From Phormidesmis priestleyi Ana (GTDB lineage: Bacteria > Cyanobacteriota > Cyanobacteriia > Phormidesmidales > Phormidesmidaceae): a stretch of 64,000 nt of DNA. A program made the position numbers and the translations under genes. The first letter of the stretch is position 1. The number at the start of each line of letters is the position of its first letter. The stretch is from the NCBI GenBank assembly GCA_001314865.1, contig LJZR01000014.1:1-64000 (forward strand), read 5' to 3'. Shown one piece after another: positions 25,153-32,279 of this stretch. The notes below the pieces were generated by a model, which saw only the letters and a list, made by a program, of their open reading frames with translations, had not been told where the DNA came from and ran no database searches.

Positions 25153-26109
25153 TTACTTCTTATTTTTTTGGGCTCGCTCAAGCGCCTTGAGCATATGGTA
25201 AGTAATCAGCAGCTGAGTAAGCGCTAGCGGATAGCTTTGCAGCGTTTCCCCTGTGGTGCCCACTAGCTTGCCGACATCCTGATTGCCTTCTAGGCTACAG
25301 AACTGACCCAAATAAGGCACCTCTTTGCAAAGGATGCGCTCTAGCTGTTGCACCTGCTCTTCGGTGGCATGACCATCGACTGAAAGCACATCTACCGGCT
25401 TGCCCATATCGCGATCTAGCAGTAGGCGAACCGCATCGCCCAGGTCGTTGCCCTTATCATCAAGGATATGGGTAAAGTCAGGGTGGGGCAGGGTGGGCCG
25501 TAGCACCAGCTTGACATCCAGCAGGAGGTCATTGCCGGAGTCTTGTTCGTCACTAGGGGGAAGGAATGAAACGATCACATCAGACCACTGGCGCTGCGGG
25601 CGAATGAAGGCTTCGGAGTCGGGCTCGCGCTTTCGCAACGCTTCTAGCACCTGTTCATCGGTGTAGCCACGCTTGCGGGTATCGCGCTTAATTTTCCATT
25701 TGGCGCGGAGGTCTTCAGGCGGTGCCAGATACACTTTTACATCATAAGCATCGCGAGCGGCCTTGGTCGAATAGCCCAGTAGCCCTTCTACAATTACAAA
25801 CTTTCTAGGCTGAATATACTCAGGTGCGTCAAATTCACCCGTGCTGTGATTGTAGATAGGCTTCAAAATAGCCTTACCGTTTCTTAAGTCCTGCAAGTGC
25901 TGCTCGATAATATCGAGGTAGTTGCAGTCGGGGTGGAGGGCAGAGATGCCCATCTCGGCGCGCTGCTTGCGGTCGTAACGGTGGTAGTCGTCTGTGCAAA
26001 TGGCTACAACGTTGTCTTCACCTAGCACCTGAGCGATGCCGCGAGTGAGGGTCGTTTTTCCAGCGGCGCTATCGCCCACAATGCCAACAATGATTGGACG
26101 ATCAGCCAT
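25153..26109 (-). CDS. Phosphoribulokinase-like kinase (non-canonical)
   Basis: A 318-residue P-loop kinase of the PRK/uridine kinase family. The Walker A motif is GIVGDSAAGKTT; TDDYHRYDRK, PIYNHSTGEF, the Walker B-like FVIVEGLLGY and KIKRDTRKRGYT are all PRK features. The canonical cyanobacterial enzyme has GDSGCGKST, in which the Cys forms the thioredoxin-regulated disulfide; here that Cys is Ala. The partner Cys (in AICTDDYH) remains. The C-terminal half differs from canonical PRK, so this is probably a paralogue, and the substrate may not be ribulose-5-phosphate. ATG at 26109 is fixed by the strong AGGAGG Shine-Dalgarno 5 bp upstream; an in-frame ATG at 26160 has none. Confidence 0.8.
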   Translation of the reverse strand: MADRPIIVGIVGDSAAGKTTLTRGIAQVLGEDNVVAICTDDYHRYDRKQRAEMGISALHPDCNYLDIIEQHLQDLRNGKAILKPIYNHSTGEFDAPEYIQPRKFVIVEGLLGYSTKAARDAYDVKVYLAPPEDLRAKWKIKRDTRKRGYTDEQVLEALRKREPDSEAFIRPQRQWSDVIVSFLPPSDEQDSGNDLLLDVKLVLRPTLPHPDFTHILDDKGNDLGDAVRLLLDRDMGKPVDVLSVDGHATEEQVQQLERILCKEVPYLGQFCSLEGNQDVGKLVGTTGETLQSYPLALTQLLITYHMLKALERAQKNKK

Positions 26110-26481
26110 AGTTCCTCCTAATGTCTCTTGATGAGAGTTGCTTCGTATGTTTGAATACATTTTTTAATTCTAGGGATCAACGGTCATAGACTCAAGCAGC
26201 ACTCGACCGTTTGCCGACTATCCCTTAAGGCTTGAAGGCTTGAAATATCAAGAAGCTCTGACTCACTTGCGGTTGTCTTTTCTGGCAGTCGATTATTTTT
26301 TGACGGTTTGCTATGCCATAGGGCACAACAGAGCACAACAAGCTTTGTGCTTAATCTTTGGGCTGAGATTTGTCTAAGGGTGTAGTTTTTTAATCTCGGC
26401 GGCGGTTACACAAACTGAAACGCAAGGCTTTGGGGTGAGTCTGTTTGAGACAATGAGTTTGTTGTTATGGGGCCGAGTGTG

Positions 26482-26994
26482 ATGAAAAATCAGCTGCGAA
26501 AAAAGAGTAAAGGGCGTTTTCAAAGGTTGGCAGCTGTGTTGCTGCTGACTTTTGGCGTGATGTCGGCTGATGGGATGGTGAGTAATCGTCGTGCTTATGG
26601 TTGCTCTTGTATACAATCTGAGTCGGCGAGTGTGGAGCGCGATCGCGTCGCTGCTGTTTTTGCTGGCACAGTTAGCCGTATTACGTCGGTTAACAACGGT
26701 TACGAGGTAAGCTTTGTTGTTTCTGAGCAGTGGAAGGGTGAGACAGCCGATACGATTCAGATACAAACGGCTGATAACAGTGCCGCCTGTGGCTACAATT
26801 TTGAGCTGGGCGAGAGCTATTTGGTGTATGCCTATGCGAATGATGTCGCCGCTAATCTATCTGACCTATCTGTTGGACTTTGCGGACGCACCAGTTTGGT
26901 CGCAAATGCAGAAGAAGATATTGCTGAACTCAACGAAGGTTCTGTTGCGCCTAGAGTAGAGGTTGAATCAGATGCTGCGTCTGGGTGCCGGTAG
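26482..26994 (+). CDS. Secreted TIMP/NTR-like domain protein
   Basis: A 170-residue exported protein. After a signal-like hydrophobic stretch (about residues 14-35) comes AYGCSCIQSESASVERDRVAAVFAGTV, which resembles the start of netrin/TIMP (tissue inhibitor of metalloproteinase) domains, where a CxC motif opens the mature protein. Further cysteines (AACGYNF, GLCGRT and SGCR) could form the typical disulfides. In animals the N-terminal Cys chelates the zinc of the target protease; bacterial members are not understood. A matrixin metalloprotease is encoded about 35 kb away in this window. ATG at 26482 or 26467 are both possible. Confidence 0.65.
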   Translation: MKNQLRKKSKGRFQRLAAVLLLTFGVMSADGMVSNRRAYGCSCIQSESASVERDRVAAVFAGTVSRITSVNNGYEVSFVVSEQWKGETADTIQIQTADNSAACGYNFELGESYLVYAYANDVAANLSDLSVGLCGRTSLVANAEEDIAELNEGSVAPRVEVESDAASGCR

Positions 26995-27000
26995 AGCTTG

Positions 27001-27048
27001 CCACTGGTAGGGCCACTGGTAGGGCCACTGGTAGGGCCACTGGTAGGG
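27001..27048. repeat. 12-bp tandem repeat, four copies
   Basis: Four perfect copies of ccactggtaggg directly follow the stop of the TIMP-like gene and run to within 21 bp of the end of the convergent GTPase gene. Confidence 0.9.
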
Positions 27049-27068
27049 CCAAGAGGGCGGGCATTCGC

Positions 27069-28685
27069 TTACCCTCCCTGCCGAAATCGCGCCTTCGCTG
27101 CCGTAAAAGCCTCCTCCATCACTCGCTGGATTTTTTGAGGATCTGGCTTTTTCCCGCCCATCAAATCACCAAAATATGCGCAGGCACCTTCCCCTAATGC
27201 CCAGGTATAGCCCGCTGCCCAAGATGCCGCCACCACGCTGCCAAACCCCGGAATGAATTTCACTAGCTCACGACCAATTGCCTGCGCAAAAAAACCGCCT
27301 GCGATCGCACTTACAACGCCCCCTGCCTGCGACTGCGTTAGCCTTTGGCCATACAAACGGCCCAGCACACCCACCATCGAAACTTGTAGCGCCGTGAGCA
27401 CTGGCATAGTAGCAAAAGGCAGCGGCACCGCTGCCAGCGTCGCTGCAATCACCGCGAAAGCAGAAATGTAGCGCCTGCCCACATCTCGATACAGATTGCC
27501 AAGCTGCGCACTCGCCACGTCTTGATCATCTATCAGCTGATAAATCGCGTTAGATTCTGCTTCGGGCAGCAGTTCGGCCAGCGCATCTTTTAGCGCATCT
27601 TGACCGTAAAACACCGGATCGAAGCCATCTTCTTCTAAGGTAAAATCCAGCAGTACAGCGCGGTCAAAACATCCGCTAAAGGCCTCTTGCAGAGCCCCAA
27701 AAGCGCGTTTTAGCTCAGCTTGGTCAGGCGGATAATCAGGATGGTTATCGAACCCAGGTGGATAGATTTCATGTAGGCAAGTGACCGCTAGAAGGCAAGG
27801 AACCTGCGGATAATTTTTCCTGAGCTGCTCAACTATTTGTCGCAGCTGATCGACCGCAAAGTCTGTAATCTTGACCGTTAAAATCAAAATTCGAGCCCCT
27901 TGGCTGGGCTGCTTTAGCTCACCACTCAGCTCGGTAACAAGGCCTGCCGTTTCTTGGCCAATATCGCCGAGCCCAACGGTATCGGTAAAAATTAGCAAAG
28001 GCAAGTCTTCGGACGGATAGGCATAACGCTTTGTATTTTGCGTATGCGGCCTAAAGCCCTGCCCTACAATCTCATCTGATACGCCTGTTAACCCTCGCAC
28101 AATAGAGCTTTTGCCCGCCTGTGGTTTGCCAATTAGCAAAGCCTCGGTCGTTGGCAGCGCTGCTCTTACCTGCGCCAAAATGTCGGCGACTTTGGCATCG
28201 CTAACGCTAAATGATTTCAGGATGTTTTGCACATTGGTATAGGCATTGCCCGATCCAACTGCTTCGCTAATAGCGCTAGGCGATATACCTTGTTGCAAAC
28301 CTCGTGGCAGACCTTTAGATATTCCTTTGGGAATCCACGGCGGCAGCCTATTAGGCAACCATTTTTGTGCGGTGTTTCCGAGCTTTTCGCTCACTTGGGC
28401 TCTGGTGTCTTCAAATAAGCTTACGGAATAAGCAAGCGTGCGCTTCCACCCAGGTTGATCAGTATCAACTTGAGCGGTATCAACTTGAGCGGTATCAACC
28501 GTATCAGCTATGGCTGGCTCACTCGCAGCCTGATCAGATGTTTGGTCAGATGTTTGGTCAGATATTTGGTCAGATGTTTGGTCAGATATTTGGTTTTGAG
28601 GGGCTAGTGCTTCAGGTGGCATGGCCGAACTATCTGAGGCAGTCGGCTGTGAACTGCTAGCCGGAATTTCTGGCTGATCACCCAT
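27069..28685 (-). CDS. DUF697-type GTPase with degenerate G4 motif
   Basis: A 538-residue protein with a low-complexity N-terminal region (about 1-75; DQTS units encoded by a 12-bp repeat at 28534-28593, plus a duplicated AQVDT). The P-loop is LLIGKPQAGKSS near residue 187 and the G3 motif is FTDTVGLGD. The usual N/TKxD is not evident: the equivalent position reads VTCLHEI. A C-terminal hydrophobic DUF697-like region (about 400-510) follows. It is a third member of the GTPase family in the window and reads alone. The function is unknown; the hydrophobic half implies membrane association. Confidence 0.75.
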   Translation of the reverse strand: MGDQPEIPASSSQPTASDSSAMPPEALAPQNQISDQTSDQISDQTSDQTSDQAASEPAIADTVDTAQVDTAQVDTDQPGWKRTLAYSVSLFEDTRAQVSEKLGNTAQKWLPNRLPPWIPKGISKGLPRGLQQGISPSAISEAVGSGNAYTNVQNILKSFSVSDAKVADILAQVRAALPTTEALLIGKPQAGKSSIVRGLTGVSDEIVGQGFRPHTQNTKRYAYPSEDLPLLIFTDTVGLGDIGQETAGLVTELSGELKQPSQGARILILTVKITDFAVDQLRQIVEQLRKNYPQVPCLLAVTCLHEIYPPGFDNHPDYPPDQAELKRAFGALQEAFSGCFDRAVLLDFTLEEDGFDPVFYGQDALKDALAELLPEAESNAIYQLIDDQDVASAQLGNLYRDVGRRYISAFAVIAATLAAVPLPFATMPVLTALQVSMVGVLGRLYGQRLTQSQAGGVVSAIAGGFFAQAIGRELVKFIPGFGSVVAASWAAGYTWALGEGACAYFGDLMGGKKPDPQKIQRVMEEAFTAAKARFRQGG

Positions 28686-29381
28686 GGTTTTGCCTTTATC
28701 CTTAGCTGCACTGCAAGGGCTGCTTTACAAAAAACGGCCCGTCCTAAGCAACTTTAGTTTATCTGACTTATCCGTGTTGAGGCCGCCGATCTATAGATCT
28801 ATACAAGAAGATATATACCAGATATACCGCTACAGACCCGATTTAGCGATCAGGTAGCGATCGCCAAATCGCTAACCGTCCTGACTATTTTTCTGATTAT
28901 TGCGCTGATTATTTTGCTGTTCGTAATAGCCGTCAGTAATAACAGCTGGTGATAGATATACTCACCCTAAAACAATTCTTGTAAATCTCAGGTTTACAAA
29001 AACTTCAATAACGGGTTGATACCAATCTTCGCTGTTGAGTGGCGTTGCCGGGGTTGGGGTGCGATCGCCCGCTAAAAAAAATGAAAGCGTGCAGTTTCAA
29101 AAGCCTTCACCAACATCAATGCACGCTGTTTTGTTGTTACTTATCTGCGTACATTCGTTTACGTACATGCTGAGCATAGGCCCTTGCTATTCCTTGCTGT
29201 CAAACCATTTCAGTCCCTACCTGGTAGCTTTTAGCACATTTAGTCAATCTTGATTGCAGTCGCAGCTAACAACCGTTCGACAATTTTTGAAAAATGTTTT
29301 TTGAAAAATGTTTTTTGAAAAGATCTTGTTGCCGCAACGTGGTTTTGTTTGCTTCTGTTCGAGAAAGAGAGAATACTCAAT
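28686..29381. other. 696-bp gene-free divergent region
   Basis: No convincing gene was found. Visible elements are an 8-bp stem (29086-29093 with 29120-29127, agcgtgca), with a run of T on the minus strand beyond it, the decamer-like motif tgataccaatc at 29017-29027, and a 15-bp A/T-rich repeat (gaaaaatgtttttt) at about 29288-29320. A 72-codon ORF at 29035-29253 has no features of a real protein. The promoters of the GTPase and of the secreted-protein gene should lie here. Confidence 0.4.
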
Positions 29382-29768
29382 ATGAATTTTGTTGCTCGAT
29401 TTTGCCCTTCCAAACTCCGCCTCATGACGAGCACTGCCGTCTGTGCGCTAATTGCCGCAGGTAGCCTCATCGCTCCTGCCGCTGCTCAAGACCGCACGGC
29501 TTGGCTCAAAGACAACGAAACAACGACGATGACCGGCTACCTACTGCCGGGTGAAAATATCTACGGTCTGTGCGATACAGATTGTAGCGATATGGATCTA
29601 TTCCTGTACAACGAAATGGGCGTCATGGTTGACTCCAATACGTTAGACGGTGCATTTCCCATCGTTACAGCGCCTTACGAAGGCACCTTCGTGATTGAAA
29701 TAGCGGTGCCCTCCTGTACTCATGGCGCAGGCTGCTCTGTTTCTATCAGCTCTGATCAGGGTTTCTAA
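29382..29768 (+). CDS. Small secreted protein, pre-peptidase-like fold
   Basis: A 128-residue exported protein with a clear signal peptide (MNFVARF start; hydrophobic core ending APAAA-QD near residue 35). The mature part contains SDMDLFLYNEMG and YEGTFVIEIA, which recall the beta-sandwich of bacterial pre-peptidase C-terminal or DUF2135-type domains, and four cysteines that could form two disulfides. ATG at 29382 follows a GAGAAAGAGAG purine tract; the upstream extension is not needed. A strong terminator lies 100 bp downstream, so it is monocistronic. A protein with a similar motif is encoded at 49708-50295. Confidence 0.6.
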   Translation: MNFVARFCPSKLRLMTSTAVCALIAAGSLIAPAAAQDRTAWLKDNETTTMTGYLLPGENIYGLCDTDCSDMDLFLYNEMGVMVDSNTLDGAFPIVTAPYEGTFVIEIAVPSCTHGAGCSVSISSDQGF

Positions 29769-29868
29769 AAGGACATCTGATTGGATTTTGATTTGACCTG
29801 GATAATGGCGAAATCGGCTATAGCTCAGCCGGAACTTTGAATTTTCAACGTTGCCGTGAACCCCCTAA

Positions 29869-29908
29869 GAGTAAGAAAGCATCTCTACAGCTTTCTTACT
29901 CTTTTTTT
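29869..29908 (+). terminator. Intrinsic terminator
   Basis: The stem gagtaagaaagc (29869-29880) pairs perfectly with 29890-29901 across a 9-nt loop and is followed by seven T residues. It lies about 100 bp after the small secreted protein gene and before the aldo/keto reductase gene on the same strand. Confidence 0.92.
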
Positions 29909-29957
29909 GTCTTCTTTTTTGTCTTCACTATGAGACGATAAATAGGCCATCAGTTGC

Positions 29958-30030
29958 GTCTCTTGACTTCTGGTCTCTTGACTTCGAGTCTCTTGACTTT
30001 GAGTCTTTTTGCTTCGAGTCCTTTTGCTTA
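29958..30030. repeat. 15-bp tandem repeat abutting the aldo/keto reductase start
   Basis: About five degenerate copies of gtctcttgacttcga run from 29958 into the ATG at 30030, so the reductase leader and ribosome-binding region are made of repeat DNA. Each full copy contains the TTGACT hexamer, which resembles a bacterial -35 element. Confidence 0.8.
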
Positions 30031-31025
30031 TGCAAGCTACATCCAACATCGCCCTTTCTACTCATATCTCACTTCCTCCCATGGGCTGCGGCACTTGGGC
30101 CTGGGGTAATCGCTTACTGTGGGACTATCAGCCCGAAATGGATAGTGATCTCAAGGCTGTCTTTGAGCATTGTGTGAGGCAAGGCGTCACATTTTTCGAC
30201 ACGGGCGATTCCTACGGTACGGGTAAGCTCAGCGGCCAAAGCGAAAAGCTGCTAGGTCGCTTCAACGCTGACTATTGCGGTCCTAATCAGTCAGAAATCT
30301 GCCTAGCGACTAAGCTCGCACCTTACCCATGGCGACTCTCCAAGCAGTCGATAGTTTCAGCGGGCCAAGCCTCCGCCCAGCGATTGGGTCGGTTAGATTT
30401 GGCGCAGCTGCACTGGTCTACCGCGAACTACCTGCCCTGGCAAGAAGGCCCCTTGTTAGACGGCCTCGCTGAGCTATGTCATCAGGGTCTTGCCAAGGGT
30501 GTAGGGCTTTCTAACTTTGGTCCCAAGCGGCTTCGCCTAGCCCATCAGCGCCTCAGCGATCAAGGTGTTCAAATTCAGACCCTTCAGGTGCAATACTCTT
30601 TATTATCAACCTATCCGGTCACTCAGCTGGGCCTCAAGGAAGTCTGCGATGAGCTAAATATTCAGCTCATTGCCTATAGCCCGCTGGCGCTCGGACTGCT
30701 CACCGGCAAATATAAAACCAAAGCAGACCTGCCCCAGGGGCTGCGCAAATTTGCCCTTGGTCAGATTCTGCCTGGAATTTCGCCTTTGCTTGCCTGCCTG
30801 CAAGAGGTTGCAACTACGCGGCAAAAGTCTATGGCCCAAGTCGCTATCAACTGGTGCATTTGCAAGGGCACTGTGCCTATTCCCGGTGCTAAGACCCTTC
30901 AGCAGGCCCAGCAAAATACCGCTGCTCTGGGCTGGTATCTGAGCGATGCCGAAGTTATTGCCCTTGACCAAGCCTCTGCTCGCTGCCAAAAGCAAATGGT
31001 GCAAAACATTTTCCAGTCTCGTTAA
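30030..31025 (+). CDS. Aldo/keto reductase family protein
   Basis: A 331-residue NADPH-dependent oxidoreductase of the AKR fold. [33 protein letters not shown] (with the catalytic Asp and Tyr), ATKLAPYPW (Lys) and QLHWS (His position) mark the catalytic tetrad. The C-terminal part includes [15 protein letters not shown], the NADP-binding loop. ATG at 30030 was chosen. A GST-like gene starts 43 bp downstream on the same strand and may be co-transcribed. The substrate is unknown. Confidence 0.9.
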   Translation: MQATSNIALSTHISLPPMGCGTWAWGNRLLWDYQPEMDSDLKAVFEHCVRQGVTFFDTGDSYGTGKLSGQSEKLLGRFNADYCGPNQSEICLATKLAPYPWRLSKQSIVSAGQASAQRLGRLDLAQLHWSTANYLPWQEGPLLDGLAELCHQGLAKGVGLSNFGPKRLRLAHQRLSDQGVQIQTLQVQYSLLSTYPVTQLGLKEVCDELNIQLIAYSPLALGLLTGKYKTKADLPQGLRKFALGQILPGISPLLACLQEVATTRQKSMAQVAINWCICKGTVPIPGAKTLQQAQQNTAALGWYLSDAEVIALDQASARCQKQMVQNIFQSR

Positions 31026-31068
31026 AATCAAAAAAACAAAGAACAAACCAAAGAAAAACATTTCCCCT

Positions 31069-32268
31069 ATGCCCCTCACCTGGACTGAACTTGCCGCCCT
31101 CACTGACTTTAATCCTGACTTGATCAACGGGCCTACCAATGCCCAATCTCGCTTACGCCTGTTCGGCCAATCAGAGTCAGCGGTTCGGGTGACGCTGTAC
31201 CGCGACAATCATGCCTGGTGTCCCTACTGCCAAAAAGTATGGCTCTGGCTAGAAGAAAAGCAAATTCCCTATCGGATCGAAAAAGTCACCATGTTTTGCT
31301 ATGGGCAAAAAGAGTCGTGGTACAAGCGCATTGTGCCTTCTGGAATGCTGCCTGCCCTGGCTTTAGATGGCAAAATTATCACTGAAAGCGATGATATTTT
31401 GCTGGCGCTAGAGAATGCCTTTGGGCCGCTTGAGGCGGGTATGCAGAGTCCGTCTGTGCTGCCTTTGCGTCAGCTAGAGCGACTGTTGTTTAGAGCCTGG
31501 TGTGGATGGCTGTGTCAGCCTGCTAGCTGGTTCCGTCAAGAGGAGCAGAGCAAAGCTCAGTTTGTAGGCGTTGTGGCCCAAGTGGAAGATGCGCTGGGCA
31601 GTACCCCTGGCCCCTACTTTTTGTCAGACTTTGGCACTGCTGATCTGATTTTTACGCCCTATGTAGAGAGAATGAACGCTAGCTTGTACTACTACAAGGG
31701 TTATTCTCTGCGAGAAGAGAATCCCCATCTCTCCCGCTGGTTTGATGCGATGGAAAGTCGCCCTACTTACCGAGGCACTCAAAGCGATTTTCATACCCAT
31801 GCTCACGACCTGCCACCGCAGATGGGCGGCTGCTACGAAAACGGCGAGTCGCAAATGCTGAAGTTTAAGCATCGGGTGGACAATGGCCCTTGGTTTGGCT
31901 TGCCAGATGTGACTTACTCAGAGCCTGAAAGCTCCAAAGCAGAAGCCCTTCAGCGAATGATTAAGCACCGACAAAATATTATTCGGGTCAATCCAGCGGA
32001 TGATGCGGTCATGGATGAGGCGTTGCGCTGTGCATTGACGACGATGATGACGGGGGATAGTTGTTCGCCGCCTGCCGAGAGCGATGTTGGGCTGCGCTAT
32101 TTGCGCGATCGCATCAATGTCCCCCGAGATATGTCTATCTATGCTGCCAAGCACCTGAGAACTGCTCTAGAAGCCACTGCTGCTTTGGTAGGCGATCGCC
32201 AAGGGCCACCTATCCCTTTGCGTCATCGCCGTGACCAAAACCCAGTAGACTTTGCCACCGTGGGGTGA
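31069..32268 (+). CDS. Glutathione S-transferase-like protein with CPYC motif
   Basis: A 399-residue protein. A thioredoxin-fold N-terminal domain (about 40-125) carries [19 protein letters not shown], a glutaredoxin-type CPYC motif, followed by [22 protein letters not shown], in which the cis-Pro and Glu-Ser bind glutathione. A helical GST C-terminal domain follows (about 130-240). The last roughly 150 residues are an extra region not found in ordinary GSTs of about 220 residues. CPYC suggests thiol-disulfide or deglutathionylation chemistry rather than classical conjugation. ATG at 31069 was chosen. It follows the aldo/keto reductase gene and ends 11 bp from the convergent CHAT gene. Confidence 0.82.
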   Translation: MPLTWTELAALTDFNPDLINGPTNAQSRLRLFGQSESAVRVTLYRDNHAWCPYCQKVWLWLEEKQIPYRIEKVTMFCYGQKESWYKRIVPSGMLPALALDGKIITESDDILLALENAFGPLEAGMQSPSVLPLRQLERLLFRAWCGWLCQPASWFRQEEQSKAQFVGVVAQVEDALGSTPGPYFLSDFGTADLIFTPYVERMNASLYYYKGYSLREENPHLSRWFDAMESRPTYRGTQSDFHTHAHDLPPQMGGCYENGESQMLKFKHRVDNGPWFGLPDVTYSEPESSKAEALQRMIKHRQNIIRVNPADDAVMDEALRCALTTMMTGDSCSPPAESDVGLRYLRDRINVPRDMSIYAAKHLRTALEATAALVGDRQGPPIPLRHRRDQNPVDFATVG

Positions 32269-32279
32269 TCGCTGCCCCG

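Noticed and set aside
29035-29253. 72-codon plus-strand ORF
   Set aside because: No clear start signal, odd composition, and a short hairpin within it; more likely intergenic sequence.
29815-29860. tRNA-like start (ggctatagctcagccgg)
   Set aside because: It resembles the D-arm of a tRNA, but no anticodon arm, T-arm (ggttcgaat) or acceptor stem can be matched downstream.
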